Part shown: positions 55,037 to 62,866 of the stretch, piece by piece
Position numbering within the stretch: the first letter of the stretch is position 1
Layout: every line of letters starts with the position of its first letter
DNA from: CAIVVT01 sp052145115
Lineage (GTDB): Bacteria > Acidobacteriota > Terriglobia > Bryobacterales > Bryobacteraceae
DNA length: 64,000 bases
Reading direction: 5' to 3'
NCBI GenBank assembly: GCA_052145115.1
Contig: JBKQPG010000096.1
Span: 1 to 64,000 of the forward strand
Program-made: the position numbers and the translations under genes
Notes under the pieces: generated by a model
What the model saw: the letters and a program-made list of their open reading frames with translations, nothing else
Databases searched by the model: none
Told to the model about the DNA's origin: nothing

Positions 55037-55765
55037 TTAGCGTAGGCCACGACTGTGCCGCGGCATTCTCCCTCGCTCCAACAGATGCGGCGACAAACCT
55101 ACCCGCCAAGACCACGCCGAATCAATGTGCCGTCCAAGCTCGCGCCCGGGCCGGGTTCTTGGTGGAGGCCAGCCGGAGTCCATTTGGAGTCCAAACGCCA
55201 ACATTCGGTACCCTTGGCGTCCAAATGGAGTCCAAATCGATTATCTGTAAGTTTTTGAGAACATTAGAAACTTCGCTGTAAGTTATTGATCCAAGCACCT
55301 TGGCACGGTAGAGGTCGCAGATTCGAGTTCTGCCGGGCCCACCACCTGAATTGTCGAAAATAATTACAGTCGCAAATTCATCCTCTTCGTCGGATGAAAT
55401 CACTTCGGCCCTTTGCGGCCCCTTCTCATAGGCCCTGACTGCGCTCGGCCGTCGATTTTCAGTGCCCCTCCACAAGCCAGTCGAACCAGGCGCACGCTCC
55501 TGGATACGGCGCATGGCCTACTCCTGGCGCTCCTCATCAGCCAGGCCGTAAAGCAGCGGCGTGTCCATCTTGGAATGGCAAGCCGCGCCATGCGCTCCCC
55601 GAACTCAGGTTGGCGTTTTCGCAGACGACGAATTCGATGGTCGCATGGAGACTGAACCGCGTCTGCCGCCCCGTGGCTCAGCCGCTCGCGGCGCTTTTGT
55701 GCCAACGCCGGACCGGGCAGTGGGGATAGAATCGCACTTCGGGCACTCGACCCTGTCTGATCGGC
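55037..55765. other. Gene-free gap with tRNA fragment and short GTCCAAA repeats
   Basis: No protein gene is supported; the long minus-strand frame over 55400-57733 is the antisense shadow of the kinase gene. Between 55177 and 55236 the words TTGGAGTCCAAA and GTCCAAATGGAGTCCAAAT repeat in direct and inverted orientation. A tRNA-like 3' end lies at 55301-55344. Confidence 0.45.
55301..55344 (+). other. 3' tRNA fragment, probable attachment-site remnant
   Basis: The sequence ends in a perfect T-arm: stem GCAGA (55317-55321), loop TTCGAGT (55322-55328), stem TCTGC (55329-55333). It is followed by a seven-base 3' acceptor strand CGGGCCC, discriminator A (55341) and encoded CCA (55342-55344). The 5' half (acceptor partner and D-arm) is missing, and the bases before give no good anticodon stem, so it is not a functional tRNA. 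Such 3' ends are the usual att sites of tyrosine recombinases, one of which lies decayed just upstream. Confidence 0.6.
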
Positions 55766-57979
55766 ATGAACATCCTCCCTTCCACCATCGAAGCGGTCGT
55801 CATTGCGAACCTCAGTCTGGGGATGGTGGCGACCTTGGTTCTGGTTTATTACCGGCTGCGCCGGGATCCATTTCTGGGCTTTTTCGCGGCCTTTTGGGCG
55901 GCTCAGGCGATCCTGTTCGGCGGGAGCCTGGTCCTGGCCCGGATGGGGAACGCGGCCGGATCGGAGCTCGGGAGCAACTGGGTCCTGCCGGTTCTGCTGG
56001 TGGTGGCCGTATTGCAACCGCTGTTTCTGGCGCTTTCCGCCTACAGCCTTTCGGAGCGGCCATTGAACCGGCGGGTGCTGGGCGGATTGGTGCTTGCCAC
56101 GGGCCTGATATGGGCTTTGGTTTCCGCCGGTGCGGCCCCGCTTTTCCGCCTGAGCCTCTCCCCCATGGAGAGCTTCCAGTTCGGCCGGGCGGCGCTGAAC
56201 GGCCTCGGGTTTGCTGTTTTTTCCATCGCCTTCCAGCGTTATCGAAGCAGGCGTTCCCGCCTCACTCTGATTCTCACGCTGCTGCCCAGCCTCGGATATG
56301 CGCTGCATTACTTCGCTGTCGCGCTGGCCCTCGCCGGTGTAATGCCCGCCTATCTGAACTACTCCTATCTGGCCGGCACGTGTTTGCCGGTTGGCATCGT
56401 CCTGGGCGTGGTGCTGACCGTGGTGGATGAAGCGATTCAGGCGCAGCGCGCCCGGGTCGACGCCGAACGCCGCTTTCGTATCCTGCTCGAAAACATCCCG
56501 CTGGCCGGCATCATGCTGGATGCCTCCAGCCGCATTCAGTTTTGCAATCGCCATCTGGCGGAGCTGCTGCAGCAGACCCCGGAACAAATGTTGGGCGCAC
56601 TGTGGATTGATGCCTTTGTCGCGCCCGGAACGCGTGCCGCCGCAAGCCGGTTGCTCTCCGATCAGTTCGCCGCCGAGCAGGCTCCCGCGCTGTCGGAGGA
56701 GGTGATCCAGGACGCGCGCGGCAACACGCGCCTGATCCGCTGGGCCTATCTGCTGATTCCCTCCTCCACGCCAGACGAGCGGCTGGTGGCGCGCATCGGC
56801 TTCGACCTGACCGAGCAGCGGCTGAGGGAGGACAGCCTGGCCGAAGCGCAACGCCTGGAAAGCCTGGGGCGCCTGGCTGGCGGGCTGGCTCACGACCTCA
56901 ACAACTACCTCACCGTGGTCAACGGCTATGCGCAGATGATCTGCGACGGCCGGGATGCCTCCGAATCGCTGCGCCAGAAAGCGGGCCGCATCCTCACGGC
57001 CGGACAGCAGGGCGCGGACTTGATCCGGCAACTGCTGGCCTTCAGCCGGCGCCAGGTGATCCAGCCCACCGCCCTCGCGTTGAACGACCAGATCGTGAGA
57101 GCGCAAACAATGTTGCGGCAACTGGTCCCCATCAGCGTCGAACTCCGGTTCGAACTGGCGGCGCAGCCGGATACCGTGTGCATCGACGCGTCGCAGTTGC
57201 GGCAACTGCTGCTGAATCTGGTCACCAATGCGCGCGATGCGATTGATGGGCCCGGTTGGATCCTGATTGAGACGGCGACGGCCGAGGTCGATGCGTCCTC
57301 TGCGGCGAAGAACGGGCGCGCGCAGCCCGGCCGCCACGCCGTTCTGGCCGTTACGGATTCGGGCCAAGGCATGGATGCCGAAACCAAGGCGCGGGTTTTC
57401 GAGCCGTTCTTCACCACCAAGCAGATGGGCCGCGGCACGGGGCTCGGGCTGGCCACGGTCTACGGCATCGTGCGCAATGCCGGTGGCGCAATCTGGGTTT
57501 ACACCGAACCGGGACGCGGATCGACGTTCAAAATCTACCTGCCGCTCACCGAGGCCGCTCCGCTGAGGGAGGAGCCGCCGGTTGATTCGGCCCCGGCATC
57601 CGGCACCGAATCGATTGTGGTTGTCGAGGACCATGAGGACGTGCGCAAGTTCATGCGCGAGGCCTTGGGCGAGGCCGGCTACGCGATTGCCGAAGCGGCA
57701 ACTCCAGCCCAGGCCCTGGCGCAGGTGGAGCATGCCGGACCCGCGCCGGCGCTGCTCATTACGGATGTTGTGCTACCCGAGATGAGCGGCGTCGATCTGG
57801 CTCTACAGCTCCAGCGCCGCTTCCCGTCCCTGGCGGTATTGTATGTCTCCGGCTACACCCCGAACGTGATTGCGAAACAAGGCATTCTGAAGCCCGGATT
57901 CAATTACTTGGCCAAGCCGTTCTCGTCCACCGAACTGTTGAAGAAGACGCGCGAAGTGCTGGACGCGAAACCGCGCTAG
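55766..57979 (+). CDS. Hybrid sensor histidine kinase/response regulator
   Basis: A 737-residue membrane-bound hybrid kinase. Residues about 1-225 hold roughly seven hydrophobic helices of an uncharacterised sensor region. A PAS domain follows (about 240-360, FRILLENIPLAGIMLDASSRIQFCNRHL), then HisKA with His376 (LAGGLAHDLNNYLTVVNGYAQMI). HATPase boxes are complete (NLVTNARDAI; DSGQGMD; GRGTGLGLATVYGI). The C-terminal receiver domain (about 610-737) has the phospho-acceptor Asp667 (LLITDVVLPEMSG) and Lys717 (YLAKPFS). Phosphate probably moves from His376 to Asp667 or to another protein. No output regulator is adjacent, so its signal and target are unknown. Confidence 0.92.
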   Translation: MNILPSTIEAVVIANLSLGMVATLVLVYYRLRRDPFLGFFAAFWAAQAILFGGSLVLARMGNAAGSELGSNWVLPVLLVVAVLQPLFLALSAYSLSERPLNRRVLGGLVLATGLIWALVSAGAAPLFRLSLSPMESFQFGRAALNGLGFAVFSIAFQRYRSRRSRLTLILTLLPSLGYALHYFAVALALAGVMPAYLNYSYLAGTCLPVGIVLGVVLTVVDEAIQAQRARVDAERRFRILLENIPLAGIMLDASSRIQFCNRHLAELLQQTPEQMLGALWIDAFVAPGTRAAASRLLSDQFAAEQAPALSEEVIQDARGNTRLIRWAYLLIPSSTPDERLVARIGFDLTEQRLREDSLAEAQRLESLGRLAGGLAHDLNNYLTVVNGYAQMICDGRDASESLRQKAGRILTAGQQGADLIRQLLAFSRRQVIQPTALALNDQIVRAQTMLRQLVPISVELRFELAAQPDTVCIDASQLRQLLLNLVTNARDAIDGPGWILIETATAEVDASSAAKNGRAQPGRHAVLAVTDSGQGMDAETKARVFEPFFTTKQMGRGTGLGLATVYGIVRNAGGAIWVYTEPGRGSTFKIYLPLTEAAPLREEPPVDSAPASGTESIVVVEDHEDVRKFMREALGEAGYAIAEAATPAQALAQVEHAGPAPALLITDVVLPEMSGVDLALQLQRRFPSLAVLYVSGYTPNVIAKQGILKPGFNYLAKPFSSTELLKKTREVLDAKPR

Positions 57980-58106
57980 GCGGGTGGCGCCGTGCCTGGG
58001 TCGGAAATGCAACCGCGGGAGTGGGGCGTTTAGGCCACGCCCGTTGCGGCATGATCACACCGCGCTACTACCCCGGCCCCGGCCGCTCCTGCGATAATTC
58101 GGAGGT

Positions 58107-59138
58107 ATGCTGATTCGCGCCCGCGCCCCGCTGCGGCTCGGTTTTGCCGGCGGCGGCACGGATGTCTCTCCGTATTGCGACCTGCATGGCGGAGCGATTC
58201 TCAACGCCACCATCGATTTGTATGCCACCTCCGTGCTGCGGCCGCGCGACGACGGGATCGTGCGCTTCCACGCCGCTGACCGCGGCAGCGTCTTCGAGGA
58301 CCGCGCGGCGGCCGGCTTCCCGCTCGAGGAACCGCTGGTACTGCACAAGGCCACTTACAACCACATCGTCGCCAACCACGCCTTCGGGCGTCCGCTGGCG
58401 CTGGATCTGACCACCTATTCGGATGCCCCGGCGGGCTCCGGGCTGGGCGCCAGCTCGACCCTGTGCGTGACCATGGTCCAGGCCTTCACCGAGTGGCTGC
58501 ACCTGCCGCTGGGGCTGCACGACATGGCGCGCACCGCGTTCCAGGTGGAGCGCGTCGAGCTGGCGATGCACGGCGGCCGGCAGGACCAGTTCGCGGCGGC
58601 CTTCGGCGGCTTCAATTTCATGGAGTTCTTCGCCCAGGAACGCGTGATCGTCAATCCGCTGCGCCTGAAGCCCTGGATCGTGGCCGAACTGGAGGCCTCC
58701 CTGATCCTCTTTTACACCGGCGTCTCGCGCGACTCGGCGGCCATCATCGACCGCCAGATTCAGAATTTGAAGCTCGCTAGTCCGGAGATTCTGGAGCAGT
58801 TCCACGCCATCAGGCATCAGGCCTTCGAGATGAAGGAGACGCTGATTCGCGGCGACATCCGGGCTTTCGCCACAAGCCTGGGGCAAAGCTGGCAGGCCAA
58901 GAAAAACACCGCCCAGGGCATCTCCACCACGGTCATCGAAGCGGCCCTGGAGACCGCGCGCGACCACGGCGCCTATGCCGGCAAGGTCAGCGGCGCGGGC
59001 GGCGGCGGATTCGTGATGCTGATCGTCGATCCGCTGCGCCGCGTCGCAGTGCTGCGCGCGCTGGAGCAGCTTCCAGGACACGTGATCCCCTGCCATTTCA
59101 CGCACGAAGGCGTACAGACGTGGACCGTGGAGGAATAA
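58107..59138 (+). CDS. hddA: D-glycero-D-manno-heptose 7-phosphate kinase (GHMP family)
   Basis: A 343-residue GHMP kinase that phosphorylates D-glycero-alpha-D-manno-heptose 7-phosphate at C1. The N-terminus (MLIRARAPLRLGFAGGGTDVSPYCD) is characteristic of HddA and fixes the start. The ATP loop DAPAGSGLGASST and the C-terminal GKVSGAGGGGFVMLIVD motif are intact. Length is normal. GGAGG lies unusually close to the ATG. The next gene overlaps by 19 nt and encodes the matching nucleotidyltransferase, so the pair probably makes GDP-heptose or a related activated sugar for surface polysaccharide. Other GHMP sugar kinases cannot be fully excluded. Confidence 0.87.
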   Translation: MLIRARAPLRLGFAGGGTDVSPYCDLHGGAILNATIDLYATSVLRPRDDGIVRFHAADRGSVFEDRAAAGFPLEEPLVLHKATYNHIVANHAFGRPLALDLTTYSDAPAGSGLGASSTLCVTMVQAFTEWLHLPLGLHDMARTAFQVERVELAMHGGRQDQFAAAFGGFNFMEFFAQERVIVNPLRLKPWIVAELEASLILFYTGVSRDSAAIIDRQIQNLKLASPEILEQFHAIRHQAFEMKETLIRGDIRAFATSLGQSWQAKKNTAQGISTTVIEAALETARDHGAYAGKVSGAGGGGFVMLIVDPLRRVAVLRALEQLPGHVIPCHFTHEGVQTWTVEE

Positions 59139-59836
59139 CTGAGGCCATCGTCCTGGCCGGCGGCTTCGGCACCCGTCTGCGCACCGTGCTCAAGGACGTG
59201 CCCAAGATCCTCGCGCCGGTGCGCGGCGTCGCGTTCGTACATTACATTCTGAGCTGGCTCGAGAACCAGGGCGTGGAGCGCGTGGTCGCCAGCACCGGCT
59301 ACCTCGCCGATCAGGTCGCGGCCGAACTGCGCCGCTATCCGGGCCGCCTCCTGATCGAATGCGTGAGAGAGCAGACGCCGCTCGGCACCGGCGGGGCGAT
59401 CTACCGCGGCTTGCGCGAAATCCGGGGCGAGCACGCGTTCGCGTTGAACGGCGACACATACTTCCCGGGCGATCTGGCTGTACTCCAGGCGGCCGCCCGG
59501 CGCCTCGACGCCCCGCTGGCGGTGGCTCTGCGGCGGCTGGAGGACACCTCGCGCTACGGCGCGGTCGAGGTGCGCGACGGCCGCATCGTCGGTTTTCACG
59601 AGAAAGGCCGCAGCGGCCCGGGCCTCCTCAACGCCGGGCTCTACCTGCTCCCGCGCGACCTCTGGCGGACCGTGCCGATGCCCGACGTATTCTCCTGGGA
59701 ACTCGATTTCCTGCAGCCTTTGGCGCCCAAGCTGCTGATGGCCGGAGTGGTTCTCGATGCGCCCTTCCTGGACATCGGCACCCCCGAGAGTTACGCCCGA
59801 GCGGAGGGTGTCCTGCCACAGCTGGCAGACCTCTGA
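59120..59836 (+). CDS. hddC: Heptose-1-phosphate nucleotidyltransferase (HddC-like)
   Basis: A 238-residue nucleotidyltransferase starting at GTG inside the end of hddA. The N-terminal AIVLAGGFGTRLRTVLKDVPKILAPVRG is the nucleotide-binding signature, with NGDTYFPGD carrying the metal-binding Asp. FLDIGTPESYARAEGVLP is the usual C-terminal motif. It is expected to form GDP- (or another NDP-) heptose from heptose 1-phosphate in the cytoplasm. The stop codon (59834-59836) lies inside the left inverted repeat of the RAYT element, so the last codons border a mobile insertion. Confidence 0.85.
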   Translation: MDRGGITEAIVLAGGFGTRLRTVLKDVPKILAPVRGVAFVHYILSWLENQGVERVVASTGYLADQVAAELRRYPGRLLIECVREQTPLGTGGAIYRGLREIRGEHAFALNGDTYFPGDLAVLQAAARRLDAPLAVALRRLEDTSRYGAVEVRDGRIVGFHEKGRSGPGLLNAGLYLLPRDLWRTVPMPDVFSWELDFLQPLAPKLLMAGVVLDAPFLDIGTPESYARAEGVLPQLADL

Positions 59837-59919
59837 AAAAGGCACTCTGCGAGCCGCCGCCACACTCGCGTGCTCCGACAACCCATCGCCAATGAATGAC
59901 CACGTTTCAGAGCCGCGAC
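59833..59919 (+). repeat. Left 87-bp inverted repeat of RAYT element
   Basis: Starts CTGAAAAAGGCACTCTGCGA and ends at ...TTTCAGAGCCGCGAC. It pairs without gaps with the reverse complement of 60541-60627; by hand count 73 of 87 positions agree. Weaker similarity continues inward to about 59937. The first bases contain the hddC stop codon. Confidence 0.8.
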
Positions 59920-59987
59920 CGGGAGTCGGCCAGCCCTCCCGCGACCATTCGCGAGACGGTCTGTCAGAATGATTAGCCAGGACGCTC

Positions 59988-60483
59988 ATGCGGTACTTCA
60001 TCACCTTCGCATGCTACGGAGCGCACCTGCACGGCGCCGCGTCGGGTTCCGTCGACCGGCGTCACATTTTGTTTCAAGGCCGATTTGTTGCCCCCAATCC
60101 GCGCCGCGAGTCGTTAGAACTTGAGCGGATGCGGCAGCCGCCGTATATGCTCGACCAGGACGCTCGCACAGTCGCGCTCGAGGCGCTGCGCGAGGTTTGT
60201 GAGTGCCGCGGATGGGCGTTGTTGGCCGCGCACGTGCGGACCTATCACGTCCATGTCGTGGCGCAGGCCGAGGATCCCCCCCGAGCAAGTCATGATTGGC
60301 TTCAAGTCCTACGCCAGCCGCGCGTTAAATCGCCTGGGAGCCGACGGCGCGAATCGCCGGCGCTGGGCCCATCATGGAAGTACCCGCCGGTTGTGGAAGG
60401 ACCAGGGCCTGCAGGAAGCGATCCACTATGTCGTCCATGAACAAGGCGAACCGATGGCTGTCTTCATCGCCGACGTCCCCTGA
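59988..60483 (+). pseudogene. REP-associated (Y1/IS200-like) transposase, frameshifted
   Basis: The first frame encodes MRYFITFACYGAHLHGAASG and VCECRGWALLAAHVRTYHVH (the H-x-H divalent-metal motif of HUH/Y1 nucleases), then AEDPP. At a run of seven C (60276-60282) the sense shifts to the next frame: EQVMIGFKSYASRALNRLGA, RRWAHHGSTRRLW and AIHYVVHEQGEPMAVF, ending at TGA 60481-60483. Joining the two gives about 164 residues, normal for RAYT (TnpA-REP) proteins. Removing one C restores the frame. The catalytic Tyr would be in the region around GFKSYASR. It could be a pseudogene, a sequencing slip or programmed slippage. Confidence 0.75.
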
Positions 60484-60540
60484 CGGCGCCACCGCTCAGT
60501 CGAAAGTCCAGCGTAACGTGGGGGCAAGGGCCGGCTGACA

Positions 60541-60627
60541 GTCGCGGCTCTGAAACATGGTCGTTCGTTCTCAATGGGTTGCCGGGCCGCGCGAGTGTGT
60601 CGGCGGCTCGCGGAATGCCCTTTTCAG
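60541..60627 (-). repeat. Right 87-bp inverted repeat of RAYT element
   Basis: Reverse complement matches 59833-59919 at about 84 percent without gaps. Weaker similarity extends inward to about 60521. The two arms enclose the RAYT gene, giving an element of about 795 bp (59833-60627). Confidence 0.8.
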
Positions 60628-60676
60628 CGGCCTGTTCGTCGCTGTGTCCAGCCAGCGGCTGGGCGAAAATTACGGA

Positions 60677-60710
60677 ACCCTAATGGACTTGAAATACGTC
60701 CCTAGGGTTG
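60677..60710 (+). other. Leader hairpin upstream of SYLF gene
   Basis: Arms AACCCT and AGGGTT, then GGAC and GTCC inside, form a two-part stem with small internal loops. It lies 35 nt before a strong terminator hairpin in the same direction. No known riboswitch class is recognised. Confidence 0.3.
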
Positions 60711-60744
60711 GACATCAATTCTCCTTGGTCTGACCTGGACCATA

Positions 60745-60779
60745 CCCCGCCGAGCCGGAAGGCATGCGGCGGGGTTTTT
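60745..60779 (+). terminator. Intrinsic terminator in front of SYLF gene
   Basis: CCCCGCCG (60745-60752) pairs with CGGCGGGG (60767-60774) around a 14-nt loop and is followed directly by TTTTT. This is a textbook rho-independent terminator. It sits only 49 nt before the SYLF start codon, so it either ends a transcript from upstream or acts as an attenuator in the SYLF leader. Confidence 0.75.
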
Positions 60780-60827
60780 CGTGCAGGATTCACACAACTG
60801 CGCCATGCTGTGGGAATGAGGTTCAAC

Positions 60828-61496
60828 ATGAAACCACTACTTTTTGCAACGATTGTGTGCTCGGCGGCAGTGTTGTACGCGGGCGAGGCCGATAACCGGA
60901 GGCTGGCGGATGCCAACACGATGTTCAAGGAGATCATGGACACACCGGACCGCTCGATTCCGCGCGATCTGCTGCGGGATTCGCAGTGCATGGTGCTGGT
61001 GCCGGGCTTGAAGAAGGCGGGCTTCATCGTGGGCGCGAAATTCGGGCGCGGCTTTGCCACGTGCCGCGTGGCGAGGGGCTGGAGCGCGCCGGTGGCGATA
61101 CGGATTGAAGGCGGGAGCTTCGGCTTTCAGATCGGCGCATCGGAGACCGACATCATATTGCTCGTGAGGAATAAGAGCGGGATGGAGCACCTGCTGTCGA
61201 GCAAGTTCACGTTGGGCGGGGATGCCAGCGTGGCGGCCGGCCCGGTGGGGCGCGAGACGACGGCCGACACCGACCTGTCGATGCGGGCCGAGATCCTGTC
61301 GTGGTCGCGCTCGCGCGGCGTGTTCGCCGGCATCGCGCTACAGGGCGCGACGTTGCGTCCGGATTCGGACGTCGACAAGGACCTGTACGGGCACGAGATC
61401 GACCGCCGCGCGGCGCTGAACGGCAAGGTCGCGGCGCCGCCGGCGGCGGCGGAACTGATGCACACGCTGGCGCGCTATTCGGGCGTGGGCAAATAG
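60828..61496 (+). CDS. Exported SYLF-domain (Ysc84/DUF500) lipid-binding protein
   Basis: A 222-residue protein. The ATG at 60828 is preferred because TGAGGTTCAAC precedes it and MKPLLFATIVCSAAVLYAGEA is a signal peptide; ATG 60816 would add four residues. The SYLF hallmarks are IPRDLLRDSQCMVLVPGLKKAGFIVGAKFGRGFATCR, FGFQIGASETDIILLV and the closing SWSRSRGVFAGIALQGATLRPD. Relatives bind phosphoinositides or act as periplasmic/lipid-associated proteins in bacteria. It follows a terminator, so regulation by read-through is possible. Confidence 0.88.
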   Translation: MKPLLFATIVCSAAVLYAGEADNRRLADANTMFKEIMDTPDRSIPRDLLRDSQCMVLVPGLKKAGFIVGAKFGRGFATCRVARGWSAPVAIRIEGGSFGFQIGASETDIILLVRNKSGMEHLLSSKFTLGGDASVAAGPVGRETTADTDLSMRAEILSWSRSRGVFAGIALQGATLRPDSDVDKDLYGHEIDRRAALNGKVAAPPAAAELMHTLARYSGVGK

Positions 61497-61733
61497 GCCA
61501 CGCTCAGCCCGGCTCATCGCCGGTCCCGGGAGCGTTGCCTCGGCCGGCGCGCTGCATCGACAACTTCGAGTTCATGCTGAGTGCGGAGCTGGAGGTGCCG
61601 AAGGACCTGGTGCAGTACGGACCCAAACGCAAACGGTCCGTCTGAGAATTCTTCCGTCTCAGAAAGTGCGCCAATTCACGCTCGGGCGAAAACCGGTACC
61701 TGATGTCTCTGTCCTAAAGCGCAAACCGGCACT
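61497..61733. other. Gap after SYLF gene
   Basis: No gene is supported. A short frame (FEFMLSAELEVPKDLVQYGP, 61565-61625) may be the tail of something lost, but is too short to name. Confidence 0.35.
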
Positions 61734-62027
61734 TCAGGTCGTCCCATTTCCCGCGTCCTTCGTATCGCGCTCCTCGGCCTCTCGTTTCTTGATTCGTCCG
61801 GCCTCGAAGTGCTCGATACCGGAGACAATAGCGGAGAACACGGCAATCACTGGAAGGTGTGAAAGCGCCTGGGCTCCCAATCCATGCCAACCCCCGAAGA
61901 AGACCAAATCGACGCAAAACACCAGAGCAATCGCTCGCGCAAATCTCTGAGCAAACGTCCACTCAGGACGCAGCGAAGCACGATAACCTACTGAGGCGTC
62001 CTTCACCCATTGATTCCATAGTTTCAA
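61734..62027 (-). CDS. Small two-helix membrane protein of unknown function (97 aa)
   Basis: Starts at TTG with a very good ribosome-binding site (GAGGAG, 6 nt spacing). Residues about 28-47 (FARAIALVFCVDLVFFGGWHG) and 53-72 (ALSHLPVIAVFSAIVSGIEHF) form a hydrophobic hairpin between a basic N-terminus and a charged C-terminus (GRIKKREAEERDTKDAG). Base composition is lower in GC than the neighbours. I recognise no family. The strong Shine-Dalgarno and coherent topology favour a real gene. Confidence 0.5.
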   Translation of the reverse strand: MKLWNQWVKDASVGYRASLRPEWTFAQRFARAIALVFCVDLVFFGGWHGLGAQALSHLPVIAVFSAIVSGIEHFEAGRIKKREAEERDTKDAGNGTT

Positions 62028-62093
62028 ACGGTGCTCCTCACCGCGGCATCATTGAAATGCAGATTAGAAACATCATAAACTCCCGCCCGGCCA

Positions 62094-62731
62094 TCAGGGC
62101 CGCGCCTGCGGATACCCGACCGTCTGCGCCAGCACGATTCGCTGCTCCGGCCGGAGCTTCAGCGCCAAGGCGAGCGCCTCGCGGTTGACCGACGCGCGGA
62201 CCACCGTGGCCAGGCCCTCCGAAGCGCAGAACAAGTACACGTTCTGGCCGATGAAGCCGGTCTCCGCGCCCGAGTACAGCAGCTTGTCGGACTCCGGCGC
62301 GGACCCGAATTTGGAGTAATCGGCAACGTAGACCAGGTTCAGCGGCGCCGTGGCGGCGAAGTCCTGCGTGCCAGCCAGGGCGCGCAGATCGCCGCTTGCG
62401 ACCGGCAGCAACTGCTGGTGCGCGGCGTCGTACATGTACGCCCCGGCGCGCAGCACCACGTAAATCTCCACCGTCTGCCGGTTCATCGCCGATGGCGCCG
62501 TGCGGTGGCCGTCGGGCCGATTCACGCCATAGGCCGCCCACAGCAGGTTCGAAAGCACCTGTCGCGGCAGCTCCCGGGCATCGAACTCGCGCTGGCTCTT
62601 GCGCTCGCTGAGGGCCTGCAGCAGCGGCATGCCGCCCTTGCGGTCGGGCTGGGCAGCGCCACCGCGCCCGGCGGCTGGCCCAGCGCCGGGCCCGCGCACA
62701 GGGCCAGGAATAGAAGCGTCTTGGTCTGCAT
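62094..62731 (-). pseudogene. Exported SagB-type nitroreductase with N-terminal frameshift
   Basis: The ATG at 62731 starts a signal peptide (MQTKTLLFLALCAGPALGQP, then PGAVALPSP). The nitroreductase domain is in the next frame: DRKGGMPLLQALSERKSQRE, RQVLSNLLWAAYGVNRPDGH, RTAPSAMNRQTVEIYVVLR, then NVYLFCASEGLATVVRASVN and a normal C-terminus. A single missing base near 62643-62655 explains the break. The domain is the SagB/ThcOx-type flavin nitroreductase. It could be inactivated, or the base could be a sequencing error. The uninterrupted frame to 62783 is longer but its N-terminus is out of frame with the signal peptide. Confidence 0.65.
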
Positions 62732-62866
62732 GCCCGCATTCTACGCCTTCCGCGGTTGGGCTCAACCCCCACTTCAGGCTCATTTGTGGATTGGAAAACG
62801 CTCACCCGCCTGCAGCGTTCGCCGGGATTTCGGCTGGCCCTGTCGCCTGCCCCTCCCGCCGCCCGT

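Noticed and set aside
55301..55344. Complete tRNA gene
   Set aside because: No D-arm, no 5' acceptor strand and no stable anticodon stem precede the T-arm.
55400..57733. Long minus-strand open frame (777 codons)
   Set aside because: It is antisense to the hybrid kinase, whose domains are unambiguous; the frame arises from high GC and has Gln/Arg-rich, non-protein-like composition.
61565..61643. Possible small gene after SYLF (FEFMLSAELEVPKD...)
   Set aside because: Too short, no ribosome-binding site; cannot be distinguished from chance.
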